NCBI GenBank assembly: GCA_948960675.1
Contig: CARDPF010000237.1
Coordinates: 1-5,000, forward strand
Reading direction: 5' to 3'
DNA from: an uncultured Eisenbergiella sp.
GTDB lineage: Bacteria; Bacillota; Clostridia; Lachnospirales; Lachnospiraceae
DNA: 5,000 nt
Shown: piece by piece, positions 1 to 4,202 of the stretch
How the letters are laid out: every line of letters begins with the position of its first letter
Position numbering within the stretch: the stretch's first letter is position 1
Program-made: the position numbers and the translations under genes
Notes under the pieces: generated by a model
What the model was told of the DNA's origin: nothing
Databases searched by the model: none
Seen by the model: only the letters and a program-made list of their open reading frames with translations

Positions 1-282
1 ATAATTGGTAATTTCGTTTCGCCGCGCAAACTCCCGCACACACTTACAGTGCTCCGCGGACTTGATATCCTTATTCGGCACAAAATGATCCGGCACCAGG
101 GCAATTTTATCCTTATCAAATACCCCTTCCACCTTCATTTTTTCCATTTCCCGAATCGCAACCGGGCTGGTAATATCGTTGCCCAGCACCAAATCCAGCT
201 TTGCCTCAATCAGCTGTCCCGCCTCCACACTTGCAAGGCCCGCATGCGCCGCCAGAATTTTCTGCGTCATTGTCATTCCCAT
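1..282 (-). CDS. leuC: 3-isopropylmalate dehydratase large subunit, N-terminal part (runs off the left edge)
   Basis: LeuC with the small subunit LeuD isomerises 2-isopropylmalate to 3-isopropylmalate in leucine biosynthesis, using a 4Fe-4S cluster in the cytoplasm. Only the first 94 residues are present. The start [15 protein letters not shown], then [16 protein letters not shown] (about residues 31-46) and [17 protein letters not shown] (about 59-75), is the characteristic N-terminus of the aconitase-superfamily LeuC/homoaconitase type common in clostridia and archaea. The cluster cysteines lie in the missing C-terminal part. The family is usually about 420 residues, so roughly three quarters is outside the window. 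Three ATGs lie close together (282, 276, 270). I chose 282 because AAAGGAG (292-298, read on minus) sits 9 bases upstream. It is divergent from the LysR gene at 653, the usual arrangement for a regulator and its target. I am sure of the family; the leuC rather than homoaconitase role is inferred from sequence style. Confidence 0.93.
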   Translation of the reverse strand, partial: MGMTMTQKILAAHAGLASVEAGQLIEAKLDLVLGNDITSPVAIREMEKMKVEGVFDKDKIALVPDHFVPNKDIKSAEHCKCVREFARRNEITNY

Positions 283-370
283 GTCTGGAATCTCCTTTCC
301 CTTTGACCGCCTTTTATTCCCGCAGGCAATGAACCAAGCGGATTCGTCAGAATATATTTAGCTCATCATT

Positions 371-436
371 GCAGGGCCAAAACCCCTGCCTGCTGCACAG
401 CAAGGTTGATACCTGCCATCTTACTGCGGGGTTTTG
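371..436. repeat. Structured repeat with two mutually exclusive stem-loops in the leuC leader
   Basis: A perfect 9-bp inverted repeat, CAAAACCCC (378-386) and GGGGTTTTG (428-436), encloses 41 bases that contain two smaller inverted repeats: TGCTG/CAGCA (391-395/398-402) and AGGT/ACCT (403-406/411-414). The whole can be drawn as a branched, cloverleaf-like fold. A competing 6-bp stem, GCAGGG (371-376) with CCCTGC (384-389), uses bases of the first stem, so the two cannot form together. In the leuC direction no U-run follows, so it is not an intrinsic terminator. It could be a dispersed intergenic repeat or a leader RNA element. The base pairing is seen; the role is not known. Confidence 0.5.
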
Positions 437-483
437 ACTCCTTATGCCTGCTTTAGCGGTTTTTCAAACACGCTCTAGTATGA

Positions 484-512
484 AGTGTAACACATCTGCC
501 TAAAAAGAAAAA
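484..512 (-). promoter_or_regulatory. Weak candidate promoter for leuC
   Basis: Read on minus, TACACT (484-489) is a 4/6 match to the -10 consensus, with only a T-run (TTTTTC, 507-512) 17 bases upstream and no real -35. Transcription would start near 477, leaving a leader of about 195 bases that includes the structured repeat. A poor -35 suits an activator-dependent promoter. The LysR-type box at 535-549 would be centred about 65 bases upstream of this start, the usual place for a LysR recognition site. This is a hypothesis; CATACT (477-482) is an alternative -10. Confidence 0.3.
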
Positions 513-528
513 ATACCTATCTTTTATA

Positions 529-557
529 TTTACTATAATTAGCAGTTATACTATAAT
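529..557 (+). promoter_or_regulatory. Sigma-A-type promoter for the LysR regulator
   Basis: TTTACT (529-534, 4/6 to the -35 consensus) and TATAAT (552-557, perfect -10) are 17 bases apart. Transcription would start near 564 and give a leader of about 90 bases. TATAAT also occurs at 534-539 and 567-572, so a neighbouring start cannot be excluded. The spacer contains the LysR-type box at 535-549, which would let the regulator block its own promoter. Confidence 0.6.
535..549. promoter_or_regulatory. Candidate LysR-family operator (T-N11-A box)
   Basis: ATAATTAGCAGTTAT is an ATAA-N7-TTAT dyad that fits the T-N11-A rule for LysR-type binding sites, and the arms extend by one more pair to TATAA/TTATA (534-550). 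It lies between the -35 and -10 of the lysR promoter and upstream of the divergent leuC gene. This is the classic position for autorepression combined with control of the divergent target. The sequence is AT-rich, so chance dyads are possible. Confidence 0.5.
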
Positions 558-639
558 GGGATAAGATATAATAAAGTTATGGCATGGTGTTGGCCAAATT
601 GTTACCAAAAGCAGCCGCCATGTATTTTTTGCAAAATCA

Positions 640-646
640 GGGAGGG
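640..646 (+). promoter_or_regulatory. Ribosome site that sets the LysR start
   Basis: GGGAGGG lies just upstream of the ATG at 653, with 7 bases between GGAGG and the start codon. It decides against the earlier in-frame ATG at 584, which has no such site and would add 23 residues outside the family's N-terminus. Confidence 0.85.
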
Positions 647-652
647 TTTACA

Positions 653-1594
653 ATGGAACAAAATTTTAATTTGTATCACATCTTTTATACCGTGGCAAAA
701 TGCAAAAACATTTCCGGAGCCGCACGGGAACTGTATATCAGCCAGCCTGCCATCAGCAAGGCGATTTCCAAACTGGAGCAGAACTTAAACGTCTCCCTGT
801 TTTTGCGCTCCTCCCGGGGCGTAACCCTAACCGAGTCGGGGAAACTGCTCTACCGCCAGGTGGAAACCGCCTTTATGGCAATCACGCAGGGGGAGGAACA
901 GCTGCTGCGCATCCGCAAGCTGGGCATGGGCCATCTTTCCATCGGTGTTTCCACCACGCTTTGCAAATATGTGCTTTTGCCGATTTTAAAGCCCTTCGTA
1001 AAAATGCATCCCCACATCCAAATTTCCATCTCCTGCCAGTCCTCCCATGAAACCATGGAGGCATTGGAAAACGGCACGGTGGACATCGGTCTGGTAGGCA
1101 TTCCCGAGCCCATGGAAAAGCTCGCCTTTTTGCCGGTCATGGAAATTCAGGATATTTTCGTCACCACCCGCACGTATTTGGATCATTTAAAAGAGCGCAT
1201 TCCCACAGGCAGCCACCTTTGTGCCAGAACGGTGCTTGCCGAGTCTACGCTCATGCTTCTAAACAAAGAAAACCTGACCAGACAGTATGTGGACCGATAC
1301 CTGACACAGGAAAACCTGTCCGCTTCCCGTATGATCGAAGTCACTTCCCTGGATCTGCTTATTGAATTCGCCAAAATCGACCTGGGCATTGCCTGTGTCA
1401 TCCGGGATTTCGTGCGTGAGGAGTTGGACAGCGGCCACCTTGTCCAACTTAAATTGCCTGTCTCCATCCCCAGACGTCAGGTAGGCTTTGCCTATCCCAA
1501 GGGAAACGCTATTCCTGAGACGGTTCGGAAGTTTCTCGCTTTCTTTGAAACTTCTGCATGCCAAACACCATCACAAACCCGGCAAATGCCATAA
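653..1594 (+). CDS. LysR-family transcriptional regulator, probably of the leucine operon
   Basis: A 313-residue LysR-type regulator, a normal length for the family. The N-terminal winged helix-turn-helix spans about residues 1-62: SGAARELYISQPAISKAI (21-38) is the helix-turn-helix, followed by the wing SSRGVTLTESG (53-63). A linker helix follows (about 64-90), then the periplasmic-binding-protein-like effector domain, with GHLSIGVSTTLCKYVLLPIL at its start and NGTVDIGLVG in the middle. It acts as a cytoplasmic DNA-binding protein, usually a tetramer. The frame is open back to 584, but I chose the ATG at 653 because GGAGG (641-645) sits 7 bases upstream and family members start with this MEQNFNLYHIFYTVA-type sequence. 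The divergent leuC suggests control of leucine synthesis, perhaps sensing isopropylmalate as other leu-linked regulators do; that is inference. Its 3' end overlaps the convergent lgt by 86 bp. Confidence 0.92.
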   Translation: MEQNFNLYHIFYTVAKCKNISGAARELYISQPAISKAISKLEQNLNVSLFLRSSRGVTLTESGKLLYRQVETAFMAITQGEEQLLRIRKLGMGHLSIGVSTTLCKYVLLPILKPFVKMHPHIQISISCQSSHETMEALENGTVDIGLVGIPEPMEKLAFLPVMEIQDIFVTTRTYLDHLKERIPTGSHLCARTVLAESTLMLLNKENLTRQYVDRYLTQENLSASRMIEVTSLDLLIEFAKIDLGIACVIRDFVREELDSGHLVQLKLPVSIPRRQVGFAYPKGNAIPETVRKFLAFFETSACQTPSQTRQMP

Positions 1595-2300
1595 AGAGGG
1601 AGATAAACTGGGATGTGGACAAACTTCCCACGTTTCCCCGGATCATATCCCCGCGGAAAAATTCCAACACAAACCTTCCGATACTGTAAAAAATCAGATA
1701 GCAGCCCGCCAGCTGCCCGTCCCTGTGCAGCCGCTTGGAAAGCCATAATAAAACCGCATAATGCAAAAAATTCAACACGCTGGAAATCACCTGCGTGGGC
1801 AGCAGGGGCACGTGGTTTGGCGCATAGGCGGAATTTTCAAACACAATGGCGATGGGATTGTCCGCATGGACCTCCATACCGTAACAACACCCGGCCAGCA
1901 GGCAGCCGATCCGCCCGATCCCCTGCGCCAGCGCCAGATTGGGGACCACCAGGTCAAAGACCGCCCAAAATGGCAAACCGCTCCTTTTACAATAAAGAAA
2001 AGCCGCCAAAATGCCGCCGATGATACTTCCGTACACCACAAAGCCGTCCTTTAGGCAATGCACAAACAGGGAAGGATCCGCAAGCAAATCCGGCAGCCTG
2101 GTTAAAAGGTACAAGAACTTGGCGCCAACAAGCCCGCCCGCCACGGCCCAAACGGCAAGCATAAAAATTTTATTTTCGTCCATCCCCCGCTTTTTCCCGT
2201 TACGCTCCACCAAAAAATAAGCGGTCAAAATCCCGATTGCCATCATCAGCCCATATCCGTGCACGGTAAAAGGCCCGACGGAAAATAAATCATTCTTCAT
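1509..2300 (-). CDS. lgt: Prolipoprotein diacylglyceryl transferase (Lgt family, GCCYG variant)
   Basis: Lgt moves a diacylglyceryl group from phosphatidylglycerol to the lipobox cysteine of prolipoproteins, the first step in lipoprotein maturation, in the cytoplasmic membrane. The protein has 263 residues and several hydrophobic segments (about 10-32, 47-66, 86-104, 113-127, 172-188, 197-215, 229-248). Family marks are HGYGLMMAIG (14-23), YGSIIGG (90-96), GRIGCLLAGCCYG (129-141), the LPTQ box (167-170) and GRFVLEFFRGD (208-218). The E. coli-type HGG and GRxxNFxNxE motifs are replaced: the His position is Tyr90 and the Asn position is Cys133, as in a branch common in Firmicutes. Activity as a true Lgt is therefore likely but not certain. 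I chose the ATG at 2300 because AAGGAG lies 8 bases upstream; the TTG at 2321 is unlikely. It sits 24 bp after the methyltransferase stop, so is probably co-transcribed. Confidence 0.9.
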   Translation of the reverse strand: MKNDLFSVGPFTVHGYGLMMAIGILTAYFLVERNGKKRGMDENKIFMLAVWAVAGGLVGAKFLYLLTRLPDLLADPSLFVHCLKDGFVVYGSIIGGILAAFLYCKRSGLPFWAVFDLVVPNLALAQGIGRIGCLLAGCCYGMEVHADNPIAIVFENSAYAPNHVPLLPTQVISSVLNFLHYAVLLWLSKRLHRDGQLAGCYLIFYSIGRFVLEFFRGDMIRGNVGSLSTSQFISLFMAFAGFVMVFGMQKFQRKRETSEPSQE

Positions 2301-2308
2301 AAACCAAA

Positions 2309-2314
2309 CTCCTT
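2309..2314 (-). promoter_or_regulatory. Ribosome site for lgt
   Basis: AAGGAG on the minus strand lies 8 bases upstream of the ATG at 2300 and falls inside the short gap after the methyltransferase stop codon. It fixes the start as MKNDLFSVG rather than the TTG seven codons earlier. Confidence 0.85.
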
Positions 2315-2324
2315 CTGCCAAAAA

Positions 2325-3116
2325 CTACCCCTGCTTTTTCCCGATATAGAGAAAATGCTCACTCATCCCAAACAGCCTCGGCTCCCGGCTCAATCTCCAC
2401 GCAAGTTCCAGCCATTTGTTTTGCAGCGCATCCGGCAACTCATGGAACCTCTTTTCCTTCCCGCAAAGTACGTTTTCCACCCCTGCAAACACAAGTTCCT
2501 GCAAGCCGAAACGTCCCATCAGTTCCCGCGCTTCCTGGTCGGAACAAAAATACGAGGCCGTAAAATCCTTGTCCTCCCGGTTCCTGCCGTCTTCCAAAAA
2601 CGCAAGCAGCGGTTTCATATCCCCAAAATCATACAGTCCGCTGGCGTAATCATGAATCGCCGCAAAATCGGAAATAAAAGCAGCCATCAAAATGCCGCCC
2701 GGTTTTAATGCGCGCAGGGCTTCCTCCATGGCCTGCATCCGATCCTTCTCCTCCAGCAGATGATACAGGGGCCCCATCAGGAGCACCACATCAAACTGTT
2801 CCTTTTTGTAGAGGTATTCATGAAGCCGAAGCGCATCCCCATGGATACTGCTGTCCAGATGCACGCCGGCCTTGGCGGCCTTGTCGATTGCCTGGCGGAT
2901 GTGCTTGCCGGATAAATCCACCAGCGTCACCTCATGCCCCTGCTGCGCCAGAAAAATGGAATACCGCCCAGGGCCTCCCCCGATGTCCAGAACCGACTTT
3001 TTTCCCGTGATATACTGCAGCATATACCGCTTTGTCACTTCAAATTCAGGCAAGTGAAACGCCAGCCGCTCCCACTCCTCGTATTCTTCGTCATAAAACC
3101 GTTCAATTTCATTCAT
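2325..3116 (-). CDS. Class I SAM-dependent methyltransferase, substrate unknown
   Basis: A 263-residue soluble methyltransferase with a Rossmann-type fold. Motif I, VLDIGGGPGRYS (42-53), binds S-adenosylmethionine. The acidic end of strand 2 is Asp67 in VTLVDLS (63-69), the strand-3 acidic residue is in HGDAL (92-96), and strand 4 is FDVVLLMGPLYHLL (108-121) with the GPLYHL loop common in UbiE/Coq5-like small-molecule methyltransferases. Strand 5 follows LKPGGILMAAF (137-147). The C-terminal 100 residues probably form the substrate cap; nothing in them identifies the substrate. I chose the ATG at 3116 because it begins the compact MNEIERFYDEEYEEW start and has GGAAGG/AAGGA about 10 bases upstream; the frame open to 3182 runs into a palindrome. 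It is the first gene of a probable unit with lgt, driven by the promoter at 3198-3226. The family is certain; the function is not. Confidence 0.88.
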   Translation of the reverse strand: MNEIERFYDEEYEEWERLAFHLPEFEVTKRYMLQYITGKKSVLDIGGGPGRYSIFLAQQGHEVTLVDLSGKHIRQAIDKAAKAGVHLDSSIHGDALRLHEYLYKKEQFDVVLLMGPLYHLLEEKDRMQAMEEALRALKPGGILMAAFISDFAAIHDYASGLYDFGDMKPLLAFLEDGRNREDKDFTASYFCSDQEARELMGRFGLQELVFAGVENVLCGKEKRFHELPDALQNKWLELAWRLSREPRLFGMSEHFLYIGKKQG

Positions 3117-3146
3117 CGCAGTGATTTCCTTCCCGGCCCTAAATCC

Positions 3147-3182
3147 ATGGTAACAGTTCAGACTTGTCTGAACTGTTACCAT
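3147..3182. repeat. Perfect 36-bp palindrome at the start of the methyltransferase-lgt transcript
   Basis: The arms ATGGTAACAGTTCAGAC (3147-3163) and GTCTGAACTGTTACCAT (3166-3182) are exact reverse complements over 17 bases, separated by TT. It begins about 9 bases after the predicted transcription start and ends 30 bases before the methyltransferase ATG. It could be a repressor operator just downstream of the promoter, a 5' stem-loop that stabilises the mRNA, or a dispersed palindromic repeat. No U-run follows in the minus direction, so it is not a standard terminator. Confidence 0.85.
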
Positions 3183-3313
3183 CCATTACCGCTATCTACT
3201 ATACCACATGACGCGCCCCTTGTCACGAAAACTTTAAAACAGCCCCAGCAAGCAATTTTGTCCTTGTAATGGATACCGGTTATCCTACACGTGCCATTTT
3301 GTGTAAATTTCAT
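3176..3313 (-). CDS. Possible small ORF or gene remnant, 45 residues
   Basis: An ATG at 3313 preceded by GGAGG (3323-3327 on minus) with 9-base spacing opens a 45-codon frame that ends at a TAA inside the palindrome. The product begins MKFTQNGTCRITGIHYKDK and has four cysteines, two as ACWGCF (about residues 21-26). It starts 27 bp after the stop of the split-barrel gene, an operon-like gap. Against it, its 3' half is also the methyltransferase promoter, it ends in a repeat, and I recognise no family. It could be a real small protein, or the 5' end of a gene truncated when the palindrome arrived. Confidence 0.3.
   Translation of the reverse strand: MKFTQNGTCRITGIHYKDKIACWGCFKVFVTRGASCGIVDSGNGW
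3198..3226 (-). promoter_or_regulatory. Sigma-A-type promoter for the methyltransferase-lgt unit
   Basis: On minus, GTGACA (3221-3226, 5/6 to the -35 consensus) and TATAGT (3198-3203, 5/6 to -10) are separated by exactly 17 bases. Transcription would start near 3191, just before the perfect palindrome and about 75 bases before the methyltransferase ATG. Confidence 0.75.
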
Positions 3314-3340
3314 ATCAAAAGTCCTCCGGAAATTAAAATC

Positions 3341-3757
3341 CTAAAACTCGTACCTTGTCCCATGGGAAAGCAGCAGACCGTCTGTCAATTCCACACATAA
3401 AATAACCGTGTTCTCATCCTCAAAATCATTATGCCCGTTATCAATCCATTCAGAAAACACTTCTTTCAGCCTCTTTGCAATCCTATGGTTTTCTTCCTTT
3501 CCAAAATAGCCTAAATTTACCCCCCTGCCATGTGCAGTAAACCAGTCACCGGCTATTGCAATAACAGGATTATTTTCCGTCTGCTTTATTTTATTTGAAA
3601 GCGCATATGTAATAACATAAAATGCACCATTCTCATAATAGGCATTTACATACCGTACATAAGGAACCCCTTTTTCTACTGTCGCCAGCGCAATAACCGC
3701 ATCTTTCCCAAAACGCTCTGTCATGATTTTTTCAGCTTGTTCACACATTTTTTTCAT
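3341..3757 (-). CDS. Pyridoxamine 5'-phosphate oxidase-like FMN-binding split-barrel protein
   Basis: A 138-residue cytoplasmic protein of the flavin-binding split-barrel superfamily. The strand pattern is typical: VIALATVEKGVPYVRYVN (21-38), GAFYVITYALSNKIKQ (44-59), then NNPVIAIAG (61-69) and WFTAHGRG (71-78). The S-N-K-x-x-Q-x-x-x-N-P signature around residues 54-64 is the flavin-phosphate and dimer-contact region of this family. Members are often annotated as general-stress or pyridoxamine-oxidase-like flavoproteins. The protein is much shorter than true PdxH, so the vitamin B6 reaction should not be assumed; flavin reduction or binding of a related cofactor is as likely. I chose the ATG at 3757 because AAAGGAG (3766-3772) lies 8 bases upstream; a TTG at 3790 is the only earlier option and has no support. 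It ends in GTRYEF. It is divergent from the gene at 4203. Confidence 0.82.
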   Translation of the reverse strand: MKKMCEQAEKIMTERFGKDAVIALATVEKGVPYVRYVNAYYENGAFYVITYALSNKIKQTENNPVIAIAGDWFTAHGRGVNLGYFGKEENHRIAKRLKEVFSEWIDNGHNDFEDENTVILCVELTDGLLLSHGTRYEF

Positions 3758-3892
3758 ATGTCCCTCTCCTTTACTGCTTTCAGGCCACAAGACGAAAGAC
3801 CAGAATTTATATTTCCTCTTTCCGCAGGGAATACATTTTCATGTCGGTCACTTTTCCGCCTCCCTGATGAACCGTCATTCATAACAGACTCT

Positions 3893-3898
3893 ATTATA
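3893..3898 (-). promoter_or_regulatory. Candidate -10 element for the split-barrel gene
   Basis: A perfect TATAAT is read on minus, directly preceded by TG. The -35 position 17 bases upstream (TTCCAT, 3916-3921) is poor, so the promoter may be weak or need an activator. The leader would be about 130 bases. It contains only a modest inverted repeat, CAGGGA/TCCCTG (3825-3830/3861-3866), and no riboswitch core that I recognise, including no FMN riboswitch. Confidence 0.4.
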
Positions 3899-3968
3899 CA
3901 GCATATCCCCAGCCAATGGAACGGACTTTCAAAGAACTCACCAAAAACAAATCAACGACCATGTTACT

Positions 3969-3978
3969 ATTCACGGCC
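3969..3978 (+). repeat. Left flanking direct repeat of the MITE-like element
   Basis: ATTCACGGCC here is identical to 4068-4077. Nine bases are strictly outside the inverted repeat; the tenth, C3978, is also the first base of the left arm. This fits a target-site duplication. Confidence 0.55.
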
Positions 3979-4067
3979 AATGTCGCTTAGTTAAGACACG
4001 GGCTTTGGGAGACATGCCAACGGGCGGGGAAGCCCCCCAAAACCCGTGTCTTAACTAAGTGACATTG
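3978..4067. mobile_element. MITE-like 90-bp inverted-repeat element with 9-bp flanking direct repeats
   Basis: The ends CAATGTCGCTTAGTTAAG (from 3978) and CTTAACTAAGTGACATTG (to 4067) are part of 25-bp terminal arms (3978-4002/4043-4067) matching at 24 positions; the exception is G3985 opposite T4060, a G-U pair in RNA. After one mismatch the pairing resumes (TTTGGG 4004-4009 with CCCAAA 4036-4041), so 32-base arms surround a 26-base GC-rich loop. ATTCACGGC occurs immediately outside both ends (3969-3977 and 4068-4076), as a 9-bp target duplication would. There is no reading frame for a transposase, so the element would be non-autonomous and moved by an enzyme coded elsewhere. It lies between two divergent promoters and has no U-run, so terminator function is unlikely. 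The structure is seen; the mobility is inferred. Confidence 0.6.
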
Positions 4068-4077
4068 ATTCACGGCC
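4068..4077 (+). repeat. Right flanking direct repeat of the MITE-like element
   Basis: ATTCACGGCC begins at the base after the right arm ends at 4067 and is identical to 3969-3978. The matching position on both sides of the inverted repeat is what suggests insertion rather than chance. Confidence 0.55.
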
Positions 4078-4093
4078 CGGGGCCGCTCAGTAG

Positions 4094-4122
4094 TTGACTT
4101 CACCGGACTACCATGGTAAAAT
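4094..4122 (+). promoter_or_regulatory. Strong sigma-A-type promoter for the HExxH gene
   Basis: TTGACT (4094-4099, 5/6) and TAAAAT (4117-4122, 5/6) are separated by exactly 17 bases, giving a start near 4129 and a leader of about 74 bases. A perfect 10-bp palindrome, TACCATGGTA (4109-4118), overlaps the spacer and the first bases of the -10 and could be an operator half or chance. The promoter begins 27 bases after the MITE-like element ends. Confidence 0.7.
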
Positions 4123-4189
4123 GAGGCTCGAATGGATGGATGGCGGGAATGATTTGCCGGATTGCCGCTGGAAGATAAAATTTGATGCC

Positions 4190-4194
4190 GGAGG
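4190..4194 (+). promoter_or_regulatory. Ribosome site for the HExxH gene
   Basis: GGAGG is 8 bases upstream of the ATG at 4203. It fixes the start of a frame that has no stop within the window. Confidence 0.85.
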
Positions 4195-4202
4195 AAGTTC
4201 AA

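Larger units (their letters stand above)
283..652. other. Divergent control region between leuC and the LysR regulator
   Basis: This 370-bp stretch has no convincing gene. The lysR side (about 500-650) is very AT-rich, with three TATAAT hexamers (534-539, 552-557, 567-572) and an ATAA-N7-TTAT box. The leuC side holds a GC-richer structured segment (371-436) and then an AT-rich piece leading to the leuC ribosome site. I looked for a T-box (AGGGTGGNACCGCG-like antiterminator) and for a leucine-codon-rich leader peptide and saw neither. Control by the LysR protein is therefore the more likely mode. Confidence 0.7.
3758..4202. other. Intergenic region between divergent genes
   Basis: This 445-bp gap has no convincing gene. 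It contains, left to right: the leader and candidate -10 of the split-barrel gene, an AT-rich stretch (about 3900-3968), a MITE-like inverted repeat with flanking direct repeats (3969-4076), and a strong plus-strand promoter and ribosome site for the gene at 4203. The minus-strand frame across 3987-4202 reads through the repeat and has no family features, so it is not annotated. Confidence 0.7.

Noticed and set aside
49..361. Plus-strand frames of 85 and 60 residues
   Set aside because: They are antisense to leuC, which has clear family sequence on the minus strand; the plus frames show no domain and no ribosome site.
283..480. T-box or leucine leader-peptide attenuator for leuC
   Set aside because: There is no T-box core sequence, no run of Leu codons in a short frame, and no terminator with a U-run before the leuC ribosome site.
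584..652. Longer N-terminus for the LysR regulator from the ATG at 584
   Set aside because: There is no ribosome site there, the added 23 residues are outside the family N-terminus, and GGAGG marks the ATG at 653.
3754..3882. 42-codon minus-strand frame whose stop overlaps the split-barrel start (ATGA)
   Set aside because: The 4-base overlap looks like translational coupling, but the frame has no ribosome site, begins almost at the predicted transcript start and has a low-complexity, non-protein-like composition.
3978..4067. Bidirectional intrinsic terminator
   Set aside because: The stem is far longer than usual, there is no U-run on either side, and it lies between divergent genes where no terminator is needed.
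3987..4202. 71-residue minus-strand frame across the inverted repeat
   Set aside because: It reads through both the right arm of the MITE-like element and the promoter of the next gene, and shows no family features.
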